Below are positions 1 through 10,400 of a stretch of 36,506 nt of DNA, in pieces (within the stretch, counting starts at the first letter, position 1; each line of letters begins with the position of its first letter). The DNA lies in contig JBJENW010000353.1 in NCBI GenBank assembly GCA_051880395.1, positions 1 through 36,506 of the forward strand, written 5' to 3'. The notes under the pieces were generated by a model that worked only from the letters and a program-made list of their open reading frames with translations, did no database searches and had not been told where the DNA came from. This stretch comes from JBJENW01 sp051880395 (GTDB lineage: Bacteria > Bacillota > Clostridia > Lachnospirales > Lachnospiraceae). Both the position numbers and the translations under genes were made by a program.

Positions 1-86
1 TTGAACCAGCCGCCCCTGTGCGCATCCCCCGCCGAATCCCGGAAACGTCCGCATAGGAATCCCTAGGTTTAGATGCAAAATCTCTA

Positions 87-115
87 TTGAATTTTTTTTG
101 TTGTTAGTATATACT
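87..115 (+). promoter_or_regulatory. Sigma-A promoter of pyrBI
   Basis: TTGAAT at 87-92 and TATACT at 110-115 are separated by exactly 17 bases, giving a near-consensus vegetative promoter. The predicted start near 122 leaves a leader of about 48 nt, which holds only a small ACCGG/CCGGT hairpin (134-149) and the strong ribosome site AGGAGGAG before the ATG at 170. No long attenuator or PyrR-type binding loop is visible. Bases 1-86 show no gene I can support. Confidence 0.7.
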
Positions 116-169
116 TTTCTCAAACTGAAACCTACCGGGTAACACCGGTCAAAACACAGGAGGAGAATT

Positions 170-1087
170 ATGCGTCATTTAATGAGTCCACTTGACTTAT
201 CTGTCGAAGAATTGGACAAGCTGTTGACACTTGCCAATGACATCGAAAAAAATCCCGAGAAATATGCACACGCATGCGAAGGGAAGAAACTGGCGACTCT
301 TTTTTACGAGCCGAGTACCCGCACCCGTTTGAGCTTTGAAGCTGCCATGCTGAATCTTGGCGGAAAAATATTAGGATTTTCCAGTGCCGATTCGAGTTCC
401 GCTGCGAAAGGCGAGAGCGTTGCAGATACCATCCGTGTGATATCCTGTTACGCAGATATCGCTGCGATCCGCCACCCGAAAGAGGGCGCGCCTCTTGTAG
501 CATCCGAAAAATCAAGCATTCCGGTCATAAACGCAGGAGACGGCGGTCATCAGCATCCGACCCAGACATTGACTGACTTACTCACGATCCGTTCCCTGAA
601 GGGACGTCTCGACAATCTGACGATCGGTCTATGCGGCGATCTAAAATTCGGTCGTACCGTTCATTCTCTTATCAATGCACTGATTCGTTATCCAAACATC
701 CGTTTTGTACTCATCTCTCCGGAAGAGCTGCGCGTTCCAGGCTACATCCGCGATGATGTACTGCGCAAAAACAATGTTCCGTTCGAGGAAGTCGAACGCT
801 TAGAGGATGCCATCCCGAATCTGGATCTGTTGTACATGACACGCGTACAAAAAGAACGTTTCTTCAACGAAGAGGATTACATTCGCATGAAAGATTACTA
901 CATTTTAGATAAAGAAAAGATGGCCCTCGCGCCAAAAGATATGCTCGTTCTTCATCCACTCCCGCGTGTCAATGAAATCTCCACCGAGGTAGACGATGAT
1001 CCACGTGCGGTCTATTTTAAGCAGGCGCAATACGGTGTCTATGTCCGCATGGCACTCATTTTGACACTGTTAGAAATCGAAGTATAA
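170..1087 (+). CDS. pyrB: Aspartate carbamoyltransferase, catalytic chain
   Basis: Catalyses carbamoyl phosphate + L-aspartate to N-carbamoyl-aspartate, the committed step of de novo pyrimidine synthesis, in the cytoplasm. The 305-residue protein has the usual length and all main active-site motifs: the phosphate-binding STRTR at residues 49-53, the SSAAKGES loop with Lys80 that reaches into the neighbouring subunit, HQHPTQ at 127-132, the RVQKERF segment near 225-231, and HPLPR at 262-266. The ATG at 170 follows AGGAGGAG at ideal spacing. pyrI starts 12 bases after its stop, so a holoenzyme of catalytic trimers and regulatory dimers is expected. Confidence 0.98.
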   Translation: MRHLMSPLDLSVEELDKLLTLANDIEKNPEKYAHACEGKKLATLFYEPSTRTRLSFEAAMLNLGGKILGFSSADSSSAAKGESVADTIRVISCYADIAAIRHPKEGAPLVASEKSSIPVINAGDGGHQHPTQTLTDLLTIRSLKGRLDNLTIGLCGDLKFGRTVHSLINALIRYPNIRFVLISPEELRVPGYIRDDVLRKNNVPFEEVERLEDAIPNLDLLYMTRVQKERFFNEEDYIRMKDYYILDKEKMALAPKDMLVLHPLPRVNEISTEVDDDPRAVYFKQAQYGVYVRMALILTLLEIEV

Positions 1088-1099
1088 GGAGGGGATCAA

Positions 1100-1537
1100 A
1101 TGTTAAATATCAGTGGAATCAGCGAAGGATTCGTATTAGACCATATCAAGGCAGGCATGAGTCTTTCCATCTATCACGATCTGAAATTGGATGAATTAGA
1201 CTGTACCGTTGCCATCATAAAAAATGCCAAGAGCAATAAAATGGGCAAAAAAGACATCATCAAAGTCGAATGTCCGATCGATGCCATCGATCTTGATATC
1301 TTAGGATTTATCGACCGTGATATCACCGTCAATGTCATCAAAGGGGACCGCATCGTAGAAAAGCGTACCCTGACTCTGCCGCGCGAGATTCGAAATGTCA
1401 TTTCCTGTAAAAACCCGCGCTGCATCACCTCCATTGAACAGCAGCTCGATCAGGTATTTGTCCTCACCGATGAGGAAAAAGCCATCTACCGTTGCAAATA
1501 CTGCGAGGAAAAATATCATTCCAAAAAACATGCATAA
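1100..1537 (+). CDS. pyrI: Aspartate carbamoyltransferase, regulatory chain
   Basis: Regulatory subunit of aspartate transcarbamoylase; in the family it binds nucleotide effectors in its N-terminal domain and contacts PyrB through a C-terminal zinc domain. The zinc site is intact: Cys103, Cys108, Cys132 and Cys135, arranged CxxxxC and CxxC. At 145 residues it is close to the E. coli protein (about 153). It lies 12 bases after pyrB with its own AAGGAGG site and is the last gene before a strong terminator, so it is the second gene of a two-gene operon. The presence of PyrI implies allosteric control by CTP/ATP, unlike the PyrI-free enzyme of Bacillus. Confidence 0.97.
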   Translation: MLNISGISEGFVLDHIKAGMSLSIYHDLKLDELDCTVAIIKNAKSNKMGKKDIIKVECPIDAIDLDILGFIDRDITVNVIKGDRIVEKRTLTLPREIRNVISCKNPRCITSIEQQLDQVFVLTDEEKAIYRCKYCEEKYHSKKHA

Positions 1538-1540
1538 AAA

Positions 1541-1572
1541 ACCGGAGCCGTTTTTCGCGGCTCCGGTTTTTT
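1541..1572. terminator. Bidirectional terminator between pyrI and the DUF3810 gene
   Basis: Perfect 10-bp stem ACCGGAGCCG (1541-1550) and CGGCTCCGGT (1558-1567) around a 7-base loop, followed by a T run to 1572 and preceded by five A. The stem begins just after the pyrI stop, and the convergent gene's stop is at 1571-1573, so one hairpin ends both transcripts. Confidence 0.93.
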
Positions 1573-2797
1573 ATTCAACATAACTCTCTCGCTTCTCATA
1601 ATGATCTAACAGCAGATTTACATCCGCTTCTTTCGTATCCATTCCGTTTTTTACACCTTCCAGATATAAAAAGCCATTGCTGAATGTTCGAAACATCTTC
1701 TGCATCCGTTCGGTATTAAACAACCGCTTGTCATTCACTTCATCCCACATCTGTTGCGTCAAAAAAATATTGTCGGTCTGCACCTGTGTATTCAGCTTTG
1801 TCAGTTTCGCCTGTACTTCCTTACTCCAGCCACACGTTTCCTGAATCTCTTCTGCTATGACATCGATCATCGACACATATCCGCTGTACTTAAAAAACGG
1901 ATCCGGAGACTGCACACAGGCCACATATGCCAGAAAATCCACCTCATCTTCCCGCATGTACCCTTTCGCATAGGCAAGTCCGCGACAGATGGCATACGGT
2001 TCATTTACGACATACATACGTGTATTATAGGCTGCCTCCATACTGAATCCCAGATATACACTCTTTAAGTCTTTCTGACACATCCCGCTGGAGGCAAGCA
2101 TCGGTTTCACCTGTGGATAATATCCGCTCAGCTGCGGATACGCATGAGAAATTCCAGTCATTGCGCGATGTGCAGTCTCATCGAACAATTCACGATTTAC
2201 TGTCAAAAACCCGTTTTCGTCCCGCTCAAACTGATCACTTAATGCATTTGCGCTTTCTGCAACATGATTATACAAAGCGAACAGTTTCTCTTGCTTCTGA
2301 TCGATTTCTCCATCAACATTCGCAGAAATTCCGGTACAGTGATAAAGAATGGATCCATTTAATGTCTGCAGTAACAGTAAAATATTGAAAGCCCACGCAA
2401 TGCCGTTCCACCAGCATTTCGCCACATGACGAATTCTTGTGTCATAGAAAAATACAGCAAACAAGATCAAAAGAAACAGCCCAACGATTATTGCAAACAC
2501 CAAAAGATACAGTAACATTTCTCCCACTGTAAACGGGATCAGACTCATGATACGCCCAAATGTATTTTCCCAAACCGGAAACAGATGTGTCGTATACCAG
2601 TCACAGAACCCTTTTGATATCCATGCCACCACATTCAATACGATCGTCAAAAGAAGAAGCACTCCCCACAAAATATACCTTCTTCTTTTTTGCACGATCT
2701 GCTGCTTATTTGAGGAACGCCAGTCTCGTGACGCTTTTTCCTGTCGTTTTTGTTCTTTTTCTCTGCGCGCCTCCCACATATTTTTTTTCCTGCTCAT
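1571..2797 (-). CDS. DUF3810-like membrane protein, HExxH motif lost
   Basis: About 408 residues from the ATG at 2797, which has GGGGG nine bases upstream; an in-frame GTG at 2806 is the alternative. Numbering below counts from the GTG. There is a basic N-terminus (1-43), three membrane segments (about 44-62, 92-120 and 132-150), then a large domain facing outward. The sequence resembles DUF3810, whose members, as I recall, usually have an HExxH metallopeptidase signature followed by G-(F/Y)-x-REDEANF-x-AY. Here the downstream part (GYMREDEVDFLAY, 282-294) is kept, but the aligned HELAH positions read RGLAY (275-279), so both His and the Glu are gone. It is the last gene of the pilus locus, 47 bases after the first giant-protein gene. 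Function unknown; a binding or folding role fits better than proteolysis. Confidence 0.8.
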   Translation of the reverse strand: MSRKKNMWEARREKEQKRQEKASRDWRSSNKQQIVQKRRRYILWGVLLLLTIVLNVVAWISKGFCDWYTTHLFPVWENTFGRIMSLIPFTVGEMLLYLLVFAIIVGLFLLILFAVFFYDTRIRHVAKCWWNGIAWAFNILLLLQTLNGSILYHCTGISANVDGEIDQKQEKLFALYNHVAESANALSDQFERDENGFLTVNRELFDETAHRAMTGISHAYPQLSGYYPQVKPMLASSGMCQKDLKSVYLGFSMEAAYNTRMYVVNEPYAICRGLAYAKGYMREDEVDFLAYVACVQSPDPFFKYSGYVSMIDVIAEEIQETCGWSKEVQAKLTKLNTQVQTDNIFLTQQMWDEVNDKRLFNTERMQKMFRTFSNGFLYLEGVKNGMDTKEADVNLLLDHYEKRESYVE

Positions 2798-2844
2798 ACC
2801 CCTCACCCCCTGCCATTTTCTAAGTGTTTTTAAAGCCTCTTTTT

Positions 2845-5800
2845 TTAATTCAGATCATATAGGCCTACCTGCAGAACCGTAATATTTGTAACGGAAGAAT
2901 CTTCATATTCTTTTTCATTTACATCTTTATAATGAGAAAGCAGTGTCACCCGAAATTGCTTTTCTCCCATTTCCTTTACCTCTGCATACGGTACTTCAAA
3001 GTAGTACTCCCCGTTCTTTTCCACCGCTATATATCCCTGCTCATCCGGCTGCAGGGTCGGCTCCGCTTCCCTTGCTCCGGTAATAAATGCTGCATCCGGT
3101 ACATCCTTTTTTCCTTTTTGGAGCGGATGCGAGCTTCCTTCTTTTTGCGTGTACTCGGCGTAAGTATTTTCTCCAATCTTTTCCTCAATGAGCATCCGAT
3201 ACGCATCATACTTCGCAATACTCGTATCGTTCACTTTCAGATTGATTGGCAGCGAAAATCCCGTCTCATCGATCTGATCATCTGTCGTAATATACAATGT
3301 CACATTATTTTCATTTGTAACGATGTCCGGGTTTGTTACATCAACAGTCGGCGGATCCGGATTGATCCTGTATGCAGCGATCATCGTATTGATAAACAAC
3401 TGCATTTCTTTTTCTGTCACATCATTCTGATGTCCGACACCGGTATAGGTAACATTTCCGGTATTATAAATGTAAAAGTTACTTCCACTGTCACCTTCTC
3501 TTGACGAATAAATATAGTTATTGATCCGTTTTTCCTGTGCCGTTTTTCCGCTATTTCCGGAACTGTTTGCCACCTCACCATTCCATCCATCATATATGGT
3601 CAGTGGTGCATTCAATTTATCGAGTTCAGCCGAATACCGCACGCTCTGATGATCCGTCAGATTAAACCAGACTGCAACATCTCCCTGATCCCGCTGTTCG
3701 AAATTTAACTGCCGGTTCTGTCCGTGTGTCGTTGACGTTTTGATCACATCCGGGATATCATACGGATATTCTGTCAACTGGCTTCGGTTTACAATTCCCA
3801 CATAATTTGTTGTATAGTTTACGGTTCCACTCTCATTTCCATTTGTTACAAACGGAGGCGGATTTCCCTCTGCATTCGACCGGTCCGCATAGGAACCTCT
3901 CGTAAAGTTTCGTCGAAACAAACGTGTCGCGTTGTCTTCCCGGTTATCTGTGCTCTTATTTTGACCGCAGACCTCCCGCAGTGTATCCTCAAATGCCGAC
4001 AGTTCCTTATCTGGGAATTCTGCTCCCTTAAAGGTGTCATCTCTTACCATATCATGACTGAATATCACACTTTTTCCACGATCGATAAAATCCATGACTC
4101 CGTTATGGAACGTCTGATTATCGGTATACAATGCCTGATCCATATATCCGAATATGATCATATCATATTTCTTCAGGTAATTGATCCAGCCTGCTTCGTC
4201 GTTTGTTTTTCCAAATTTTTCCATCCATTCATCGTTCTTTAGAAACTCTACCGTAATATCATATCCCGGCACATCCTTGTACAGATTAAACAATTCTAGT
4301 GTACGTTCGGAGTCTTTGCGCAACGCATCCATTTTGGCATTATAATCCTGGATGATCTGCGCTTCCGACCGGTGCTTGTTATCCTCTCTTACCAATCGTT
4401 CTACCAAATCCGGATTGCTCTCTTTACTGATGTGCGCATATACCTCGTCAAACGTAACACCGGTATAATCAATATTTCCGTTTCCTCCGATTCCCTGTCC
4501 CTGCATCTGAAGATTTGGATTCATCTGCAGCACCCGGATCGTAATATCCGTTTTCGGTTTCACTGCCGCATATCCGATTTCGCTGTCCCGGATATCTTTA
4601 TTGTCTGTACCGTCCGCATTGATCCGATTCGCTTCTAACTTCCACGGCAGCATTCCGCGATAAGAACTGCTGAGCGGACGGGATACCGTATATGTCTTAT
4701 TTGCCTCAAATACCTGTTCAAAATCATCGGTACTGATATTTTCGGTATCGGCAGCTTCCGGTTTTCCGTTATCTGTCAATTCCATCTGTTCTTTCAGTGA
4801 GCCTGTATAGATACCATCACTGTCCGTATCCCCGTATAGATTCAGATGATATCTTGCGCCCTCTGGACCAATGATCTTAATCGTATAATCCAGGTTATTT
4901 GCGTAGTCCATCTCTTTTATCGTCTGATCCTCTGCTGTCTCCCCCTGCTCGTTTTCATCGTTACGGGTTCCGTTACTTTTCGTATAGCCGTAACTGATCG
5001 GAGCGGAATCTATGACCAGCTTACACTGCTCTTCCAGCAATGCTTTTTCCAAGTCATCCCGATTTAGGAATGCATTATTGATAAAGAACTTACAATCTTC
5101 ACTCTCTGCATCCGCGTGGAAATATTCCCTCATAAATGCCTCGATATTCGAACCCGGTTCGATTTTTGAGGTGTCAACCTGCATGATCCTGTATTTGCTC
5201 TCTAATACCTGCGAAGGAATATGATTCTTTTTTTCCTCATCTGTTCTTTCCTTATACTGCTGAATCTGGTATGCTTTGTATGTATCGACATTTGGCGCAT
5301 CCTGCGAAAAGCTCTCAAAATCTGCTTTCGTCTTTTCTGTTTTCGTAAAGTAAGTACTGTCGATGACGATCGGCTTTCCTGCCCGCATAAATGAAACCAG
5401 CTCATGCAGTTTTTTCTGTGTGATGTCATTTCCCGTATACCGCAGATTGCTCGACCGTGATACCGTATCTCCCGACTTTGTATAATAATAACTTGCCATA
5501 CTCGGATCATTGGTACCACCGTTTCCACCGTTTGAAGCATCCCGCATCGGTCCAAACAGGATCATATCGTACTCTGCATTCAGATCATCCAGATTTCCGA
5601 CGAATTCATAGGATGCCATTGTGCGCACTTCAATATCTTTCTCCCAGTCAATGCTGCCTCCCTTGCCACTTCCTTCAAATCCCTGAAGCAGGGAAGAATA
5701 ATACAATTTCCATGGATAATTTTCATTTTTATATACAAATGTTCCACATGGCTCGATCTCTAAAATTTTCAGATGGCCTTTTTTATTTTTTTCTGGTTCT

Positions 5801-7380
5801 TCTGGTTCTTCACTGTCTCCGGTTCCACGAAGAATATACTCTATCGCATCATTTCCGGTAATATGTGTCGGTCTCTCCTGTCTTTTTTCTTCAAAATAAT
5901 CAAATGCCGGAGACGTACTCGTAAAGTTCTGTTGATCGTCCTGTTCCTCGATCACCGGGTCCATTCCCAACTGCCAGAGCGTCTCATCCCCGTTAAACGC
6001 CATTACTTTATCACGAATATCGTAATGTTCGATTGGAAGCGCATGTGGCAGTTGCACAAGCTGTCTGTGCATCTCATTCTGACTGTCATAAAATGTATCC
6101 TGGTTCCATTTCATATTTTGATATTTTGATAGATTCTTCTCAATCTCTTCTCCAAACGTTTCATAAAACACACGAGGCGCAAACTGCAGCAGCGCATAAC
6201 AGAGATTTCCTGTATTCTGCCCTTCCATCATCGTAACATTTTCCAAAATGATCGCCGCCGGATTTTTGCCTGCCATACGTTTTACGATCGCCCACATGGT
6301 ATTCCAGCTGATATCATTCTTACTGAAACGATATTCCACGCTCTGCGTAGACGCATAATCCAGACATGGCGTTTCATTTTTTTCAAACTCCACTTTATGA
6401 TATTTTTTCCAGATTTCCGGCATCGGCTGTCCACCCTGTTTTCCTGCATGAATGTAGATTAAATCTGCCTCATTGATAATATCCTCACTCACTTCCTGAC
6501 ATTCCAGTGTCACCACCTGAATCGCCATCTCATCGGATGTTTTCCCATAAATCTGCTGGATCAGTTTATCTTTATTCAAATATTTTTTATTTTGTATATA
6601 CCGAACCGGCTCTGTACGCGTTGTCCACACCTGATCGGCGGTATAATCTGTCGGTATATTTTCGGTATTTTCTGCTTTTACCCAGTTATAGTCTCCCTTC
6701 CCTTCTTTGTATACAAATGTAGCATTATTTTCATCCGGACTCTGCTCGCCTGCATTTGACTTTAAAACAAAATTTCCTGTTTTATCTGTCACTTTTTGAT
6801 AATATCCGGTCTGGGTTGCTTGTTGATTCTGCCAGCGATACACACTCGTATCTGCATCCGCTTCTTCTTTCGTTACGATCTGACAAGTATCCGGCAGATT
6901 TCCTTTGTTGATTTCGGTATCTGCTGTTCCAAAATACACTTTACTATTCTGTGGCACCTGATCTCCAAATACAACATTCGATTCGCCATTGAGATAAAAT
7001 TCATATGGTCGTCTTTCTTCTGGCAGATTCGTCGATGCAAGATGGGACACCAGATCATAGACAGCAGCGTTGTCATTCACTGCTGCATCCATATCGATGG
7101 GTTCACAGCCTTTGATCATATAACCGATCTGTGCCTGACAACGGGTGGGTACGATTTCTAAAATCGTCAGCGGATTTTCCATCGAACCGATCGGTTTTTT
7201 CGTATTTGTCTTTTTCATATAATACGGTTTTCCGTCTGCTCCGGGTCTGTTTGAAACCACCAGATTATCCCGCACCGTTGCATACGAATGCGTTTGTCCT
7301 TTCCAGAACACGAGTCCGGCCACCACTGTACTGAGCAATGCAACGCCGGCAATGATTCCTATAATCCCCTTTTTTTTCAT
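2845..7380 (-). CDS. Giant secreted DUF5057-like protein, copy A (pilus locus)
   Basis: 1,511 residues, starting at an ATG with AAGGGG seven bases upstream. Residues 5-26 form a single N-terminal membrane segment or signal peptide ending in FWKGQTHSYAT; the rest should be outside. I see three similar alpha/beta modules, each with a hydrophobic strand ending in Pro, then a D-(L/M)-I strand, then a strand after Gly-Lys: ILEIVP 73-78 with ADLIYIH 305-311; ILEIEP 539-544 with YDMILFG 604-610 and GKPIVID 668-674; VLQMNP 950-955 with YDMIIFG 1072-1078 and GKSVIFS 1102-1108. A Ca-loop-like DTDSDG lies at 851-856. The block TSTTHGQ (1215-1221) and TYTGVGHQND (1311-1320) precedes a beta-rich C-terminus. 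Family assignment is from memory. It shares large blocks with the next gene. Candidate pilus-associated surface protein; function unproven. Confidence 0.8.
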   Translation of the reverse strand: MKKKGIIGIIAGVALLSTVVAGLVFWKGQTHSYATVRDNLVVSNRPGADGKPYYMKKTNTKKPIGSMENPLTILEIVPTRCQAQIGYMIKGCEPIDMDAAVNDNAAVYDLVSHLASTNLPEERRPYEFYLNGESNVVFGDQVPQNSKVYFGTADTEINKGNLPDTCQIVTKEEADADTSVYRWQNQQATQTGYYQKVTDKTGNFVLKSNAGEQSPDENNATFVYKEGKGDYNWVKAENTENIPTDYTADQVWTTRTEPVRYIQNKKYLNKDKLIQQIYGKTSDEMAIQVVTLECQEVSEDIINEADLIYIHAGKQGGQPMPEIWKKYHKVEFEKNETPCLDYASTQSVEYRFSKNDISWNTMWAIVKRMAGKNPAAIILENVTMMEGQNTGNLCYALLQFAPRVFYETFGEEIEKNLSKYQNMKWNQDTFYDSQNEMHRQLVQLPHALPIEHYDIRDKVMAFNGDETLWQLGMDPVIEEQDDQQNFTSTSPAFDYFEEKRQERPTHITGNDAIEYILRGTGDSEEPEEPEKNKKGHLKILEIEPCGTFVYKNENYPWKLYYSSLLQGFEGSGKGGSIDWEKDIEVRTMASYEFVGNLDDLNAEYDMILFGPMRDASNGGNGGTNDPSMASYYYTKSGDTVSRSSNLRYTGNDITQKKLHELVSFMRAGKPIVIDSTYFTKTEKTKADFESFSQDAPNVDTYKAYQIQQYKERTDEEKKNHIPSQVLESKYRIMQVDTSKIEPGSNIEAFMREYFHADAESEDCKFFINNAFLNRDDLEKALLEEQCKLVIDSAPISYGYTKSNGTRNDENEQGETAEDQTIKEMDYANNLDYTIKIIGPEGARYHLNLYGDTDSDGIYTGSLKEQMELTDNGKPEAADTENISTDDFEQVFEANKTYTVSRPLSSSYRGMLPWKLEANRINADGTDNKDIRDSEIGYAAVKPKTDITIRVLQMNPNLQMQGQGIGGNGNIDYTGVTFDEVYAHISKESNPDLVERLVREDNKHRSEAQIIQDYNAKMDALRKDSERTLELFNLYKDVPGYDITVEFLKNDEWMEKFGKTNDEAGWINYLKKYDMIIFGYMDQALYTDNQTFHNGVMDFIDRGKSVIFSHDMVRDDTFKGAEFPDKELSAFEDTLREVCGQNKSTDNREDNATRLFRRNFTRGSYADRSNAEGNPPPFVTNGNESGTVNYTTNYVGIVNRSQLTEYPYDIPDVIKTSTTHGQNRQLNFEQRDQGDVAVWFNLTDHQSVRYSAELDKLNAPLTIYDGWNGEVANSSGNSGKTAQEKRINNYIYSSREGDSGSNFYIYNTGNVTYTGVGHQNDVTEKEMQLFINTMIAAYRINPDPPTVDVTNPDIVTNENNVTLYITTDDQIDETGFSLPINLKVNDTSIAKYDAYRMLIEEKIGENTYAEYTQKEGSSHPLQKGKKDVPDAAFITGAREAEPTLQPDEQGYIAVEKNGEYYFEVPYAEVKEMGEKQFRVTLLSHYKDVNEKEYEDSSVTNITVLQVGLYDLN

Positions 7381-7430
7381 GCGCTTACCCCTTCCCTTGT
7401 TCTTTTCGTTTCACAGGCACTTTCTTTTTA

Positions 7431-7467
7431 TAAGAAGAGGGAATGCTCTGCACTCCCTCCTTTCTTA
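7431..7467 (-). other. Intercistronic hairpin between the two giant genes
   Basis: Directly after the stop of copy B (7469-7471), TAAGAA at 431-436 pairs with TTCTTA at 462-467, enclosing a 10-bp stem (7437-7446 with 7450-7459, one G-T wobble) and a 3-base loop. On the transcribed minus strand it is followed by TATAAAAAG rather than a U tract, so it is more likely an mRNA-processing or 3'-stabilising hairpin, or a partial attenuator, than a full terminator. Confidence 0.6.
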
Positions 7468-7468
7468 T

Positions 7469-10400
7469 TTAATTTAAATCATACAAATCCAATGGTAAAA
7501 TCGTGATATTTGTTTCCGAGATTGTGGTATGTCCGTTTCCACTGGAATCTCGATAGAACGAAGTCAACGAAACATTTACGGTCACTTTTCCTTTGTCTTT
7601 CACTTCCTGATATGGAACCTCGAAATAGTAATTCTTGTTCTGTTCGACAGTCAGATTTTTTGTACTCTCATCCAATTCCACTTTCTGACGGCCGTTATCT
7701 CCTAACACCCACTCACCGTCATCCTCTATTTTTTCCCCGATATAAAGTGGATGTTTTGTCGCGTAACTTGATGTATTTGCGTCCTGTCCTTCCTCGTAAA
7801 TCTGCATCGTATATGTTTTTCCCGGCACGATACTCGTATCTCTTACCTTTAGGTTGACCGGAAGTGCTAAGGATGCAGCATCTACTACCTGATCGTCCAT
7901 ATTGATATACATCGTATAGGAATCTTCCCCTGTCTCGATGACATCTTTATTTGTAATATCGATCGTCGGGTCATCCGGTGTTGTCCGGTAAGCGGCGATC
8001 ATGGTATTGATAAATAATCGGACCTCATCCGGCGTCATATCATTTTGGTGTCCCACACCGGTATAGGTTACATTCCCCGCATTGTAAATATAGAAATTAT
8101 TTGCACTGTCTGCCTCACGCGAGGAATAAATGTAATGATTGTCATTTGTAGGTGTCACACCATCTGCCAGATCAAAGCCATCAGCAGAAAGCTGATCATA
8201 ATAGCGGCTACTGCAAGAATCCGTCAGATTAAACCATACGGAAACATCGCCTTTTTCCCGCTGTTCTAAATCAAGCTGGAAATTCTGTCCGTGTGTCGTG
8301 GAAGTTGCGATCACATCCGGGATCGCATACGGATATTCCGTCAACTGTGACTGATTTGCAATGCCGACATACCGCGTGATATAATTTCCCAATCCTGCTT
8401 TCTCTCCACTTCGATCCACCGCTGGCGGCGCCTGACCATTCACATCAGATCGATCGGCATGCATTCCTGCACCTTCGATATAATTCCGTCTAAACAACTG
8501 CGTTGCATTATCACCGTCTTCTCCCTCCACCGGAATCAGACTTTTCGTCGTTGCATCATAATTTCGTTTCCGCTGTCCACAGATATCTCGCAGCTCTCCC
8601 TCGTAAACCGAGCGTTCTCTTTCTCCGTTAAACTGATTATCTTTGATCATATCGTGGCTGACAATGATACTCTTTCCCGATGCAAGGAAATTTTTCAATG
8701 CCGTATGAAAAATCGTACTATCTGTATACATGGCAACATCCTGATATCCCATGACGATCATATCATACTGCGCAAGATATTTCTCCCATGCCGCCAAGTG
8801 CTGCGCATTTGTCGTTTCATCTTCCGTATCACCATATGTATTTTTCCAGTCAACATTTTTCATAAACGTTAATTGAATATCATGATCGGGCAAAGTAGAC
8901 GTATACTGTTCAAAAAGCCTTCCCGCTATAGAAGTTTTATCTGCAAAGTTTATCGTGCCTCGTACTCCTGCCTCTGGCTCATAGTCCATTGTTTTACACA
9001 GATTCATCTGCAATACCTTGATCTGGATTTTTCCGCCTGTTGATTTTACTGCCGCATATCCAATCTCGCTCGACCGGATATGTTTATTATCTGTCCCGTC
9101 GGCATTGACTCGGTTGACTTCCAGTTTCCACGGAAGAATTCCTTTGTAATTTTTTCCTAATTTCCGCTCAATCGTATAGACTTCATTTGCCTCACAGATC
9201 AGATCATCGAAATCACTCGCGATCTGCTCATTTTCCTCCGAAGTCGTCGCGTTATTTTTCGCCAGCTCCACCTGTTCTTTCATCGAACCGATATAAATTC
9301 CGTTACTGTTAAAATCCCCGTATAACCGTACATGATACTTTGTTCCCTCCGGTCCATGGATTTTAAACCGATACATTAAAACACGGTCGTTATCATCCAC
9401 ATATGGAATCGTTGCTCCATCAATCGTGTTACTTACTTCCACGTTGTTCACCGTCGTTGTAGTATCCGTATACTGATAATCCTGTGGTCTTCCAAACGTT
9501 TCGTTGTAGTCTGCTTCCGTCATATTTGTCAAATCTTCCTCTGTGCTGTTATCGTTTGCAATGAATTCCAGACGGCAGCTCTCCTCCATCAATGCCTTCT
9601 CCAGACGACTGGTCGAAATGTAAATTCCGTTTGACACCAGATTGTCCTGAAAAGAATTCTGAAGATTCTGTCCACTGTAATAAGCAAAGAGTCGTGCAAC
9701 ATTCGAACCGGCTTGTATCTTTGATGTATCCACAGAAACAGTTTTCGAATTCGTAAAATGAAAATAGAGATTATCCACCACGATCGGTTTTCCGGCCTCC
9801 AAAAAGGATTCCAACTCATACAATTTTTTCTGGGTAATATCGTTTCCAGTATAGGTCGTATTTGAATTTGGTGCTACCGCATCTCCTGAGGATGTATAAT
9901 AATACTCTTTGACACTTTGATCATTGACACCATTCTTTCCGTTCGATGCATCTCGCGTTGGGCCGAAAATGATCATGTCATATTCCGAATTCAGATCATC
10001 TAAATTTCCTACAAACTCGTACGATGCCATGGTGCGGACTTCAATATCCTTTTCCCAGTTGATCGGACCGTCGTCCTCCGTATCTAAAATTCCGTCCGGA
10101 CCACTTCCATCCAACCATGTGAACAGCGAACGATAATAGGCTCTCCATTCCGGATAATCCTTATCATTTCCATAGACAAATGTGCTGCACGGTTCAATCT
10201 CTAATATTTTTAAATGTCGTTTTCTATTTGCCGTGTTTTTATTTCGAAGAATGTACTCGATCGCCTCATTTGCGCTGATCTTTTCCGGACGATCGTTTGC
10301 CTCGCCACCATTCTTTTCCTGAAAATAATCAAATGCCTCTGTATTTTGTCCTCCGTTTTGCACGTTATGGTATTCCGGAATGACTTTATTTAGAAACTTC

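Noticed and set aside
116..169. Possible PyrR-type attenuator or UTP-sensitive leader before pyrB.
   Set aside because: The leader is only about 48 nt, with one 5-bp hairpin and no terminator or PyrR-like loop.
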